Assembly: GCA_965246805.1 (NCBI GenBank)
Contig: CBDFFO010000009.1
Span: 372,001 to 436,000, forward strand
Direction of reading: 5' to 3'
Source: Schlegelella_A sp965246805
GTDB lineage: Bacteria > Pseudomonadota > Gammaproteobacteria > Burkholderiales > Burkholderiaceae_C
DNA length: 64,000 nt
The notes below the pieces were generated by a model. That model ran no database searches. It had not been told where the DNA came from and saw only the letters and a list, made by a program, of their open reading frames with translations. Positions 36,999 through 46,078 of this stretch are shown here, piece by piece. Each line of letters begins with the position of its first letter. Positions within the stretch are counted from its first letter, which is position 1. The position numbers and the translations under genes are program-made.

Positions 36999-37652
36999 AT
37001 GAGATTGATCCTGTTGGGAGCGCCTGGCGCCGGCAAGGGAACGCAAGCCACTTTCCTTTGCAAGACGTTCGGGATCCCGCAGATCTCGACCGGCGACATG
37101 CTGCGCTCGGCCATCAAAGCCGGCACGCCGCTCGGTCTCGCCGCGAAAAAGGTGATGGATGCGGGGGCGCTGGTGGGTGACGACATCATCATCGCCCTCG
37201 TCAAAGCACGCCTCACCGAAGCCGACTGTGCGAGCGGTTTCCTGTTCGACGGCTTTCCACGCACGCTGGTGCAAGCCGATGCGATGAAAGACGCCGGCGT
37301 CAAGCTCGACTACGTGCTCGAGATCGACGTACCCGATTCGGCCATCGTCGAACGCATGGCCGGCCGCCGCGTGCACGTGGCATCCGGCCGCACCTATCAC
37401 CTGACGTTCAACCCGCCGAAGGTGGCGGGCAAGGACGACGTGACCGGCGAGGATCTGATCCAGCGCGTCGACGATCTCGAAGAGACGGTCAAGCGCAGAC
37501 TGGCCGTTTACAAGGAACAGACGCAGCCGCTGGTCGCCTACTACGCGCGGTGGTCCGCATCGGGCGACAGCGAGGCGCCGGCCTATCGCAAGATCGGTGG
37601 CACCGGCAGCGTCGACGAGATCACCGCGCGCGCGCTGGCGGCGCTGGCCTGA
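36999..37652 (+). CDS. adk: Adenylate kinase
   Basis: Adk interconverts ATP, ADP and AMP. The 217-residue protein begins MRLILLGAPGAGKGTQATF, with the P-loop at residues 7-16. It continues with QISTGDMLR, LFDGFPRTLVQADAM, the long-form LID segment (GRRVHVASGRTYHLTFNPPKVAGKDDVTGEDL, split here only for description) and DDLEETVKRRL. The LID lacks the four-Cys zinc site, as in other Proteobacteria. The SDR gene follows 13 bases later. Confidence 0.97.
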   Translation: MRLILLGAPGAGKGTQATFLCKTFGIPQISTGDMLRSAIKAGTPLGLAAKKVMDAGALVGDDIIIALVKARLTEADCASGFLFDGFPRTLVQADAMKDAGVKLDYVLEIDVPDSAIVERMAGRRVHVASGRTYHLTFNPPKVAGKDDVTGEDLIQRVDDLEETVKRRLAVYKEQTQPLVAYYARWSASGDSEAPAYRKIGGTGSVDEITARALAALA

Positions 37653-37665
37653 ACGCCGCACGACG

Positions 37666-38424
37666 ATGGAAATCGCGAACAAGGTCTTCGTCGTCACCGG
37701 CGGCGCGTCGGGTCTGGGAGAAGGCACGGCGCGAATGCTGGTCGTCCACGGCGCGACGGTCGTCATCGCCGACCTTCAGGAGGAACGCGGCCATGTCGTC
37801 GCGGATGAAATCGGTGCGACTTTCATGCGTTGCGACGTGAGCCAGGAAGCCGACGCCAAGGCTGTCATCGACAAGGCGACCTCGCTTGGCAAGCTGATGG
37901 GGCTTGTCAATTGCGCGGGCATCGGCCCGGCCTCGAAGACGGTCGGCAAGGAAGGCGCGCACGCACTGGCGTTGTTCGTGGCTGTCGTCACGGTCAACCT
38001 GATCGGCAGTTTCAACATGATCCGGCTCGCTGCAGAAGCGATGGCGAAGAACGATCCCGAGGCAACCGGTGAACGCGGCGTGCTGATCTCCACCTCGAGC
38101 GTCGCCGCGTACGACGGGCAGATGGGTCAAGCGGCCTATGCGGCATCGAAAGGCGGGATCGTCGCCATGACGCTGCCGATCGCCCGCGACCTGGCACGCA
38201 ACGGCATCCGCAACATGACGATCGCGCCAGGGATCTTCGGCACGCCAATGCTTTTTACGATGCCCGACGAGGTGCAGCAGGCGCTGGCCGCCAGCGTGCC
38301 GTTTCCGTGCCGTCTCGGCACACCGGCCGATTACGCGAAGCTCGTGCATCAGATCGTCACCAACGACATGCTGAACGGCGAAGTGATTCGCCTGGACGGC
38401 GCTATCCGGATGGCGCCCAAATAG
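37666..38424 (+). CDS. Short-chain dehydrogenase, 3-hydroxyacyl-CoA dehydrogenase type (HSD10-like)
   Basis: The 252-residue SDR has the NAD-binding motif TGGASGLGEGTA at residues 11-22, NCAGIGPA, the catalytic Ser region STSSVAAYDGQMGQ and YAASK. The C-terminus IAPGIFGTPML and RLDGAIRM matches the HSD17B10/type II 3-hydroxyacyl-CoA dehydrogenase group, which acts on short or branched acyl-CoAs. Substrate is inferred from this resemblance only. It follows adk by 13 bases and ends at a hairpin. Confidence 0.88.
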   Translation: MEIANKVFVVTGGASGLGEGTARMLVVHGATVVIADLQEERGHVVADEIGATFMRCDVSQEADAKAVIDKATSLGKLMGLVNCAGIGPASKTVGKEGAHALALFVAVVTVNLIGSFNMIRLAAEAMAKNDPEATGERGVLISTSSVAAYDGQMGQAAYAASKGGIVAMTLPIARDLARNGIRNMTIAPGIFGTPMLFTMPDEVQQALAASVPFPCRLGTPADYAKLVHQIVTNDMLNGEVIRLDGAIRMAPK

Positions 38425-38473
38425 GCGCTCGACGAAGGGCTCCGGATCGACAGACGGCCCCGCCAAATGAAAG

Positions 38474-38493
38474 ACGCCGGCGATGGCCGGCGT
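38474..38493. terminator. hairpin between the SDR gene and the TPR gene
   Basis: ACGCCGGC (38474-38481) pairs with GCCGGCGT (38486-38493) around GATG, in the 103-base gap between convergent genes. On the plus strand TGTT follows and on the minus strand CTTTCATTT follows. It is likely a bidirectional terminator. Confidence 0.7.
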
Positions 38494-38527
38494 TGTTCAT
38501 GAAGGGGATTGGATCGCTCAACGCGCG

Positions 38528-39769
38528 TCATCCCCGTTTGGCATAAAGCGACCAGAGACGCGCCAAATCGGCCGTGCCATCGGTTCCGGCCACGGTCCGG
38601 AAGGTGGCGACAGCCTTCGCCTTCTCGCCAGCCATCAGTTGTGCAATGCCGAGGTGAAGCTTGGCGTCTTCGGGCCGCTTCAGGCCGCCTTTGGCGATGC
38701 CTTGCTGAATCAATCCCACCCCTTTTGGACCTTCGCCGTCGAAGACCAGATTGAAGCCGGCAGAGACCAGTCCATCGCCAGTCTTGGCGGCCAGGGCCTG
38801 GCGCTCGTCGTCGGCTCGCGCGCGCTTGTCTTCGTCGAGGCGCTTCATGACGAGATCGCGAAGGCGCTTTTGTCGTTCGGCTTCCGCACCGGCGCCCAGC
38901 GCGCCGGTGGCGAAACCCTTGTCGACGACTCGCTTGCTTTCGCTCGGCAAATCCGCCTGCAACGCGAGCTGAGCCATCTCCATGTAGTCGTTGGCGGCCG
39001 TCATGCTGCCAGTCGCGAGCGACAGGCGATAGGTGTCGAGCGAGAGCCGGTCGGAAAAGCCCGCTTTGCGCTGCATCCGACTGAGCAGATCGACCCAGTA
39101 CTCCTTCTTCGGGTAGTACGTGACCAGGCGCTCCATCGCGTAAACGTAATTGTTGTTGTCGTTCTGCTTGGACGCGGCGTTCAGCAACAGTTTCAGTCGG
39201 TCTTCCGGCGGTGGCGTGCCACTGCGTTCTGCGTTCTGGACCTCGACCATCAGCTCCTTGGCCGCGCCGGCGAAGTCGCCGCCTAGGTATTGACTCTGGA
39301 TCAGGATGGTCCGAATGCTCGGGCTGGAACCGCCTTCGCGGAAATAACGCTGACCCCACTGCATCGCTTTCGCGTATTCACGAGAACGGTAGAACCCTCC
39401 GGTGATCGACTCGAGCATTCGGGTTTTGTCGGGTGCCGAGAGTCGACCCGTGCCGCTCAAGATCTCGTATGAACGTGCCGCGGTCTCGGTGTCGCCCGCA
39501 CCGGACGCCGCGGCGATACGCATGCGCTCGATCAAAAAGTTCTCGTTCGCCGTGCGCCCACCGACCGCTTCGGCGTCGCGAACCTTGTTCAGCGCTTCCT
39601 TGTAGCGCTGTGCCTTGATCATTTCCTGCGCTGCCTGAAGTGGCCGACCGACGTCAGGGCGCAGTCCCTCCTGGGCATTTGCGGTGAAGGCGATCGAGCT
39701 GGCCATCACGGCCAACGCGGCGCCCCAGGCCCGGAGCGAGATCGTCGAGTGGTCCCTGTTATTTGACAA
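38528..39769 (-). CDS. Exported TPR-like protein of the TonB operon
   Basis: The 413-residue product has a signal peptide (cleavage near NAQEG, residue about 33) and many helical repeat-like segments, including a TPR-like stretch AAQEMIKAQRYKEALNKVRDAEA and KAKAVATFRTVAG near the end. No catalytic motif is visible. The likely start is TTG 39769, overlapping the upstream exbD by 11 bases, which yields a full signal peptide; ATG 39706 would shorten it. As last gene of a tonB-exbB-exbD-exbD run it probably assists that energised transport system from the periplasm. Confidence 0.75.
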   Translation of the reverse strand: MSNNRDHSTISLRAWGAALAVMASSIAFTANAQEGLRPDVGRPLQAAQEMIKAQRYKEALNKVRDAEAVGGRTANENFLIERMRIAAASGAGDTETAARSYEILSGTGRLSAPDKTRMLESITGGFYRSREYAKAMQWGQRYFREGGSSPSIRTILIQSQYLGGDFAGAAKELMVEVQNAERSGTPPPEDRLKLLLNAASKQNDNNNYVYAMERLVTYYPKKEYWVDLLSRMQRKAGFSDRLSLDTYRLSLATGSMTAANDYMEMAQLALQADLPSESKRVVDKGFATGALGAGAEAERQKRLRDLVMKRLDEDKRARADDERQALAAKTGDGLVSAGFNLVFDGEGPKGVGLIQQGIAKGGLKRPEDAKLHLGIAQLMAGEKAKAVATFRTVAGTDGTADLARLWSLYAKRG

Positions 39770-40187
39770 ACTGTTCTGCTCCGATCATGCCCAGCTTGCT
39801 CACACCCAGGCGTTGCGCCGAGGCAAGGACCATGGCGACGTTCTTGTATTCGACCAACTTGTTAGGCTTGATGTGGACTTCCGGCTGATCCGGCAACGAT
39901 GCCGTTTGTGCCAGCTTGTTCTCGAGCAGCGCGCGTGTCGGTACCGGTTCGCCGTTCCAATAGACGGTGCCGTCGAAGTCGATGTCGATCGTGACCACGA
40001 CCGGCTCCTTCAACGGCGGCGGTGGCGTGCCGGTCGGCATGTTCAGGTTCACCGAGTGCAACTGCACGGGGATGGTGATGATCAACATGATGATCAACAC
40101 CAGCATCACGTCGATCAACGGCGTGGTGTTGATGTCCATCATCACCTCGTCTTCGCCGCCGCCGCCCGAACCTACGTTCATTGACAT
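39759..40187 (-). CDS. exbD: ExbD family protein, second copy in the TonB operon
   Basis: This 142-residue ExbD has the single helix with its functional Asp (VMMDINTTPLIDVMLVLIIMLII), then a periplasmic domain with VEYKNVAMVLASAQRLGV. It is similar to, but clearly distinct from, the ExbD encoded 13 bases upstream; both start with M(G/S)MN(I/V)GSG. Two ExbDs next to one ExbB suggests a heteromeric complex. Its stop overlaps the start of the TPR gene. Confidence 0.93.
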   Translation of the reverse strand: MSMNVGSGGGGEDEVMMDINTTPLIDVMLVLIIMLIITIPVQLHSVNLNMPTGTPPPPLKEPVVVTIDIDFDGTVYWNGEPVPTRALLENKLAQTASLPDQPEVHIKPNKLVEYKNVAMVLASAQRLGVSKLGMIGAEQFVK

Positions 40188-40200
40188 GGATGGGGTCCCT

Positions 40201-40626
40201 TTAACCTTTGGGAGGTGGTTCGGTCACGAAGCTCACCTTCTGGATCGCGGCCCGCGTGCATTGATAAAGCACCCGACCGATCGATTCGTAGCGCGCCTTC
40301 TCGTCGCCGCGGATATGCACCTCGGGTTGCGGAACGACCTTCGAGATCTTGCTCAGTCGCGCGAACAGCTGGTCGCTGTCGGAGACCGGCTGCGCGTTCC
40401 AGAAAATGTCGCCGTCCTTGTTGACCGAGATTTCGATGTTCTCCGGCTTTGTCTGCCGGGCAATGTTGTTTTCCTTCGGCAGCGCAACCGGAATCGTGTG
40501 CGTGACGACCGGGATGGTGATCAGAAAGATGATCAGGAGCACCAGCATCACGTCGACGAGCGGCGTGGTGTTGATGGAAGAGACGACTTCGTCCTCTCCG
40601 TCTCCGGAACCGATGTTCATGCCCAT
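40201..40626 (-). CDS. exbD: ExbD family protein, first copy in the TonB operon
   Basis: The 141-residue protein carries VVSSINTTPLVDVMLVLLIIFLI with the conserved membrane Asp and a periplasmic C-domain (PEVHIRGDEKARYESIGRVLYQC). It follows exbB by 19 bases and precedes the second exbD by 13. It should couple proton flow to TonB with the neighbouring ExbB. Confidence 0.93.
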   Translation of the reverse strand: MGMNIGSGDGEDEVVSSINTTPLVDVMLVLLIIFLITIPVVTHTIPVALPKENNIARQTKPENIEISVNKDGDIFWNAQPVSDSDQLFARLSKISKVVPQPEVHIRGDEKARYESIGRVLYQCTRAAIQKVSFVTEPPPKG

Positions 40627-40645
40627 GATGAGACTCGACCGTCGA

Positions 40646-41527
40646 TCAGCGAGCGACCGCGGCAGCGTTGATGCGTGCCCCCATCAGCACACCGTGCAGA
40701 TCCGCGCCGAAACGGCGCACCGTCTCCATCGTGACCTTGTTGCGACGAACCAGCCAGTTGTAGCCGAGCACCGCAGGCACCGCGACGGCAAGACCGATCG
40801 CCGTCATGATGAGCGCCTCGCCCACGGGCCCCGCCACCTTGTCGATCGAGGCCTGGCCGGCGATGCCGATGGCGGTCAGCGCGTGGTAAATGCCCCAGAC
40901 CGTGCCGAACAGGCCCACGAAAGGCGCTGTGGAGCCGACGGTGGCCAGGAACGCCATGCCGTCCTGCAGGCGACTCTGGATGTCGTCGAGGCTCCGCTGC
41001 ACATTCATGCCGACCCAGGTGTTGCGGTCGATGTTTTCGGTCAGAGCGCCCTCGTGGTGCTCACTCGCCTCGATGCCGGTGTCGGCGATGAAGCGGAACG
41101 CGCTGCCTGTCTTCAAGGACTTGGTGGCGTCGCCGAGCGTCTTCGCCTTGAAGAAGCCCTTGGTCGCCGTCTTCGCTTCGCTCGCGAGCTTCAGGCTCTC
41201 GTACAGTTTGGTGATCAGGATGTACCAGCTGCCCATGCTCATCAGCACCAGCAGGATCAGCGTGCCTCGCGCGATGAAATCGCCACCGGCCCAGAGTGCG
41301 CTAAGCCCGTAGGGGTTGTCGACCGACTCCTTGGCGACCACCGGCCCGGCGAGAGGTGCCGGTGCGGCACTGGTGTCGATCGGTGCCGCCGGGGCGGCGG
41401 GTGCGGCGGCCGCGTCAGGCGCCGAGGCTTGCGCATGAACCGGAAGCGCTGTCAGGGTTGCAAAACTGGCGGCCGAAACGATAACGAGGCGCGCGAACTG
41501 CGCAGCAAGAGGACGGGGGATCGACAT
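40646..41527 (-). CDS. exbB: ExbB-type proton channel protein of the TonB operon
   Basis: This 293-residue long-form ExbB has a signal-like N-terminus and an Ala/Pro-rich periplasmic stretch (residues about 30-65). Three membrane helices follow, including LILLVLMSMGSWYILI, FLATVGSTAPFVGLFGTVWGIYHAL and GEALIMTAIGLAVAVPAVLGYNWL. The extended N-terminus is common in Proteobacterial ExbB with dedicated TonB. ATG 41527 fits; an upstream extension lacks support. It sits 71 bases after tonB. Confidence 0.93.
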   Translation of the reverse strand: MSIPRPLAAQFARLVIVSAASFATLTALPVHAQASAPDAAAAPAAPAAPIDTSAAPAPLAGPVVAKESVDNPYGLSALWAGGDFIARGTLILLVLMSMGSWYILITKLYESLKLASEAKTATKGFFKAKTLGDATKSLKTGSAFRFIADTGIEASEHHEGALTENIDRNTWVGMNVQRSLDDIQSRLQDGMAFLATVGSTAPFVGLFGTVWGIYHALTAIGIAGQASIDKVAGPVGEALIMTAIGLAVAVPAVLGYNWLVRRNKVTMETVRRFGADLHGVLMGARINAAAVAR

Positions 41528-41598
41528 ATTTGTTCTCACAGTCAAAACGAGGGACGACGGCATGGGCCGCAAAAAGAAAGCAACGCGCAGAACGGGGA

Positions 41599-42264
41599 TC
41601 AGTTCGTCTTGTATGAAAAAGGCTGCTGGACGATCACGTCACGCCCCTGGCCCTGGCACTTGAACTGGTCGATCAGGCGAATGCTGTTGCGGGCAAAAAT
41701 CGGGTTCGAAGCCCGGATCGCCTGGACATTCTTGATCTCGCCGTTGGCTGTGAGAGTGAACTGGATGAGTGCGTCCCCACGCTCGATGCCCTGCCGTTGG
41801 GCTTCCCTCGGGAAAGCGGACTCGCCCAGCACCGCGGTGGAGTTGGAGCAGGCCACACCGGCCGAGATGATCGCCGGCGCAGGTGCAGGAGGCGCAGGCG
41901 GGGCCGCCACGACGGGCGCGGGCGCCGGCGTGATGACCGTCGGTGCAGGCGGAGGCGGGGTGTTGTTGGTGGTGATCGTCGGTTGCGGGGGCGGCGGCGT
42001 CGCGAGCTGGATTTCCGGGGGCGGTATGAAAGGCGGCGGCGGCGCTTCTAGCTTCGGCGGCGGCGGCACGACGATCTCGGGCGGCGGCGGCGGCTTCTTG
42101 ATCTCCTCGATCACCTTGGTCTCGATCGGCGCGCGAATGACGTCGACCACTTTCTTCGCCAGACCAGTCACGAGCGCGTAGACCACGATCACGTGAAACA
42201 GGATGACGACCGTGATGCCGACCAGATGACGGCGAGGATCGGCCTGTTGCTGGGCAAAGTTCAT
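41599..42264 (-). CDS. tonB: TonB energy-transducing protein
   Basis: TonB spans the periplasm and delivers energy to outer-membrane receptors. The 221-residue protein has a membrane anchor at about 14-40 (GITVVILFHVIVVYALVTGL) and a Pro-rich spacer to about residue 120 with runs such as PPPPPEIVVPPPPKLEAPPP. A C-terminal TonB domain follows (AFPREAQRQGIERGDALIQF, SIRLIDQFKCQGQG). It directly follows the large receptor gene and precedes exbB-exbD-exbD. Confidence 0.93.
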   Translation of the reverse strand: MNFAQQQADPRRHLVGITVVILFHVIVVYALVTGLAKKVVDVIRAPIETKVIEEIKKPPPPPEIVVPPPPKLEAPPPPFIPPPEIQLATPPPPQPTITTNNTPPPPAPTVITPAPAPVVAAPPAPPAPAPAIISAGVACSNSTAVLGESAFPREAQRQGIERGDALIQFTLTANGEIKNVQAIRASNPIFARNSIRLIDQFKCQGQGRDVIVQQPFSYKTN

Positions 42265-42463
42265 GTTCCGGGTTTCAAAATGCTGCGGGCAGACGAAAGA
42301 CGAGCGGCAAACGCTTGCCGCCGCGTGTCAGAAGTGTGACTTGCGACGCATTCTAGCCAGCAAGTATCGTTCCTTGAACGAGAGGTTCGCCGACCTAGTT
42401 ATCTGACGAGGCGAGGCACCGAGGGGGCCTGACAGGACGCTAGCCCGGGTGTCTTGCGAAATG

Positions 42464-42499
42464 AAAAGGGCCCACTGGCTTTCGCCAGCGGGCCCTTGC
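42464..42499 (-). terminator. terminator after the TonB-dependent receptor gene
   Basis: On the minus strand a GC-rich stem (AAGGGCCCGCTGGC with GCCAGTGGGCCCTT, one mismatch) closes a GAAA loop and is followed by TTCAT after a run of T. It lies 21 bases past the receptor stop. It would separate the receptor transcript from tonB downstream, so the two may be transcribed separately. Confidence 0.8.
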
Positions 42500-42519
42500 A
42501 GGCTGCCAGAGACGTCGAC

Positions 42520-45500
42520 TCAGAACTTGTAGTCGTACGTCGCGCTGAGCTTCACGTTTCGTGGCGCCGTGTAGCTTTCGACGCCGCTGTACGTAGTTCG
42601 AACTGCGTTGGTGTTTCCGGCAGCGTTGTAGCGCTCTTCGATCGTCTGGATCGTTTGGCGGTTGAAAACGTTGAATACATCGACCTTCAACATCAGGCCA
42701 GGAACGAACGACGGACGATAAGCAGCGTTCAGGTCCAGAGACGTGTCCGTCGGCAGGCGGCCCTTGGAACCACGGGGCGATGGCAAGTTCTGGCAGAAGA
42801 AGTAAGCCGAGCCATACAAAGAGTAGTTGGGGGTGTTGTAGAGCGGATTGCCACTTGCATCGACCGGCGCGTTACCAATACAGTTTTTCGGTCGGCCCGA
42901 TGAGACCAATAGGTTGCCACCGAAGCCCCACTCCGGCGTCATCTGGTAGTAACCGTACGCCTTCAGCTGATGCTTGCGATCGTTCGGCAACAGGCCGTTC
43001 GAGTTTGTCGAGAACTCCGGAAAGTCGAACGCTTGGGTGGTCGCCACGTCGGCCTGCCCAATGTCGGACAGCAGTTGGCCTTCCGTATTGCCTGAGTTGC
43101 GCGACAACGTGTATGTCACCTTGCCGTAGTACTTGCCGTCGAACGGGTACTCAGCGAAGAGGTCCAACGCGACATATGTGCGTTTTACCTTCGGGTAGCC
43201 GAGATCGGCGGCGGAGAGGTTGATATTCTCAAGCTTGCCGTCACCGTCAAGGTCGATCGTGAAGCGGTTCGAGATACCCGGGTTGAACAGTGCGCAGTTG
43301 AATCCGAAGCTCGAGGCATTGACACCGTTGCGGGCGGCCCACGCGATGAACGGACGGTCGTCGCAGAAATCGTCAATGACATTGCGCAGCTTGCGATACG
43401 TGAACTTGGCGCCCACGTTCAGGCTCTTGGAGAGCGCTTGCTCCATGCCGAACGAGAGTTCGTCCTGGTAGTTGCCCTTCAAGTCCTTGCCGGCAACTTC
43501 ACGCGGATCCTTTGACTGACCTAACTCGTTGTTCGCCGAAAACACCGGGCTGAGGGGCGTGAGGCCGGTTGGCGCGCCGGTGACCGGGTTGACGCCTGTG
43601 TAGGCGAAGTTCTGCGTCGTGTTCAGCGAAGCACCCGCTGCGCGCACCGCGACGTTGGTTGGTAGCGGGACGTGATACCTGCCGATGTTGGCCGAGAGCT
43701 TCAGCGAGGCATCGCCGTTCACGTCCCACGCGGCACCCAAACGTGGCGCGAGCTGCTTCGAGATCTTGATGTACGACTGGTTGTCGCCGTTGCGGTTGTC
43801 GAAGCCTTCATTGCGCAAGCCGAGTGAAAGCAGCAAGCGGTCGGTGACCTGGAACTTGTCTTCAATGTAGAGCGCGTTTTGAATCGTTGTCGGGGTCGAC
43901 GTCGTGGCCGACACGGTCTGCGACACGTAGTAGCCCTGTGCAGCCAGCGGATTGCCGGGTGCGCCCGTGGCGGGAGCCGCCGTGAAGCGATCGATCGGAA
44001 TCAAAGGCGTGTTGGTGCGCGTGTAGGTGTACAACGAACCCCCCGCCGTCGAAGAGCCGGTCTTCGACTGGATCTTGTTGTAGTCGACACCGGCGCGAAC
44101 CGTGTTCTGCGAGTTGATGCGCCACTCGACGTCGAGTCGGCCGCCCTTGTTCTTGTCGTAGGCCCCGGGAACCAGCAGCGTGCCGACCGTCGACTGCGGC
44201 ACGACGTAGGTGATGCCAGGCGCTTGGGCGGTCAAGCCAATCTGCGGCAGAGCGGGGTTGTAGCCGCTTGGGAGGAAGCGGTGCGGCGATATTGTCTGGC
44301 CAATCAGCGCAGTTAGCGTCAAATCGCTGGTGAGGTAACCGGTGTACTTGAGGATGTTGACTTCAGCCCCTTGATCAGCCGCAACAGGTATGGGCCCCCA
44401 GTTCGTGTATGCCGCGCCGCCAGTTTGAATGGTGCCGCGCTGCAGCGTGTTGTAGTTGAAGCTGTAGTAGCGACGCGTGTCCTTCACTTCGTCGGCGATG
44501 CGCGTGTACTCTAAGTGATGCGAGTCGGTGATGTTCCAGTCCAGCTTCAACATACCTTGCGGGCGATTAACGCCCTGCTCTTGCCAGCCGCCTGTGGGCG
44601 ACGAGTTCGGCGCCGTTGCCGGGCCGCCGGTGTTGGCTGTACGGATGCGGCTTTGGTCGGTGTCGATGTTGTCGCCCGCGAAGAAGAAGAAGAGCTTGTC
44701 CTTAATGATCGGGCCACCGAAGTAAATCGACTCCTTAACCACGTTCTGGGTGTTCTTCTCGTTGTAAAACCTAACTTTCCCGTCGGTGTTGGCCAAGCCG
44801 TTCACCGGGTAGTACTGGTTCTTGTAGTCGTTGCGGAGGCTTCGCGGCTCCCACTCAACGCCCACGCCGAAGACCAGATCGTTGCCGCCGCTCCTGGTCA
44901 CAATGTTCACCACGCCGCCCGTGGAGCGCCCGAACTCGGCCCCGTAGCCCCCGGTCAGAATTTGAGCCTGCGCGATCGCGTTGAAAGGCAGCTGGGCGAA
45001 ACCCACCTGCGTCAACAGCGTTGTGACAGGGAAACCGTTGATGTAGTACGCGTTTTCAGAAGCGCCTGCCCCGCCGAAACTGGGCGCTCCGGCGCCGCCG
45101 TAGCGCGAGTCGCCGCGAGTGGTGTTGGGAGCCAGTTGGATAATTGAGCCAACGTTCGTCGCGATCGGCAGACGTGCGAGTTCGGTGGCGCTGAACGTGG
45201 TCGTTGAACCAGTGGCGGTGACGTCGATGGTTTGGCGGCGCCCAGCGATCTGCACGGTTTGCAGCGTGTTTGCGGCGAACGACACTTCGTAAGTCTGACC
45301 GATGGAGACTTCAGCGTCGCGCGTCGCAACCGTGGCACCACCACGCTGGAGGATCACGCGATAGGAGCCGATCGGCAACGCCGACAACGTGAACTTGCCG
45401 TCGGCACCGGGCACTACCGTGCGACGAACACCGGTCGAAACATTCTCGATGACGACCGTCGAGCCAGCTGCGGTGTCGACCTGGCCGGAGACACTTCCGG

Positions 45501-45603
45501 TCGCGCTGGTCTGCGCATAGGCCGCGGGACCACCCACCAGGGTCAAGGCGGAAGCGCCGAAGGCGATCGCCAAAGCCCGCACCACGAGCGTTTTTCTGAA
45601 CAT
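42520..45603 (-). CDS. Oar-like TonB-dependent outer-membrane receptor
   Basis: The 1027-residue protein has a signal peptide (cleavage near AYAQT, about residue 31), then a carboxypeptidase-regulatory-like domain (about 35-110; SVSGQVDTAAGSTVVIENV, FTLSALPIGSYRVILQRGG). A plug domain (about 120-235; SENAYYINGFPVTTLL, GGYGAEFGRSTGGVVNIVTRSGGN) follows. The large beta-barrel ends in the outer-membrane signature NVKLSATYDYKF. This layout matches Oar-type receptors of Myxobacteria and Xanthomonads rather than siderophore receptors. Substrate is unknown. ATG 45603 starts the signal peptide. tonB, exbB and two exbD follow. Confidence 0.92.
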   Translation of the reverse strand: MFRKTLVVRALAIAFGASALTLVGGPAAYAQTSATGSVSGQVDTAAGSTVVIENVSTGVRRTVVPGADGKFTLSALPIGSYRVILQRGGATVATRDAEVSIGQTYEVSFAANTLQTVQIAGRRQTIDVTATGSTTTFSATELARLPIATNVGSIIQLAPNTTRGDSRYGGAGAPSFGGAGASENAYYINGFPVTTLLTQVGFAQLPFNAIAQAQILTGGYGAEFGRSTGGVVNIVTRSGGNDLVFGVGVEWEPRSLRNDYKNQYYPVNGLANTDGKVRFYNEKNTQNVVKESIYFGGPIIKDKLFFFFAGDNIDTDQSRIRTANTGGPATAPNSSPTGGWQEQGVNRPQGMLKLDWNITDSHHLEYTRIADEVKDTRRYYSFNYNTLQRGTIQTGGAAYTNWGPIPVAADQGAEVNILKYTGYLTSDLTLTALIGQTISPHRFLPSGYNPALPQIGLTAQAPGITYVVPQSTVGTLLVPGAYDKNKGGRLDVEWRINSQNTVRAGVDYNKIQSKTGSSTAGGSLYTYTRTNTPLIPIDRFTAAPATGAPGNPLAAQGYYVSQTVSATTSTPTTIQNALYIEDKFQVTDRLLLSLGLRNEGFDNRNGDNQSYIKISKQLAPRLGAAWDVNGDASLKLSANIGRYHVPLPTNVAVRAAGASLNTTQNFAYTGVNPVTGAPTGLTPLSPVFSANNELGQSKDPREVAGKDLKGNYQDELSFGMEQALSKSLNVGAKFTYRKLRNVIDDFCDDRPFIAWAARNGVNASSFGFNCALFNPGISNRFTIDLDGDGKLENINLSAADLGYPKVKRTYVALDLFAEYPFDGKYYGKVTYTLSRNSGNTEGQLLSDIGQADVATTQAFDFPEFSTNSNGLLPNDRKHQLKAYGYYQMTPEWGFGGNLLVSSGRPKNCIGNAPVDASGNPLYNTPNYSLYGSAYFFCQNLPSPRGSKGRLPTDTSLDLNAAYRPSFVPGLMLKVDVFNVFNRQTIQTIEERYNAAGNTNAVRTTYSGVESYTAPRNVKLSATYDYKF

Positions 45604-46078
45604 GAATACTCCTCGGAAGGTCACTGAAGGGAAGCGTCTGTAGGACAAATCCATCGCATGTCCAACACCGGTTTTGTGAACCCGTGCGACATGTGCGAAA
45701 AGACGTGTAAAAACATTGTCACTGAGCACTCGAAAAGCACTAGATAAGGGTATTCACTTAGTCAGAAAAGCGGCGGCGTCCTACCCGAACACTCCAAATC
45801 GCCACGCGAAGGTTGTAGGAGGGGTTTCACGGGGCGTGAGGCACATCCATGGCCCTCGACACCGGCTCAGGTAAAGCTTCGGGGATCGCGACGGCACAGG
45901 GCGTAACAGGTGCGGAGACGTTGGAACGCTACAACATTCGGGCATTCCACCAGACAAATGACCCTTGCTTTTGCGCGTGCAGCTTTCCGTTCGTCGGGAG
46001 CTTAGCTCCAGCTCGTGACTGAACCGTCAGCAACGTGCCTGCCGGTGACGGCGACCGCACTTGCGGCAGCGGGCCACG
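45604..46078. other. 475-base non-coding region upstream of the receptor gene
   Basis: No gene is supported here. The part next to the receptor (45604-45770) is AT-richer than average and should carry its promoter, with GTGACAATGTTTTTACA near 45706-45722 on the minus strand as a possible core, but I cannot fix the -35 and -10. The rest up to the LD-carboxypeptidase stop contains no strong repeat or terminator that I could see. Confidence 0.4.
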
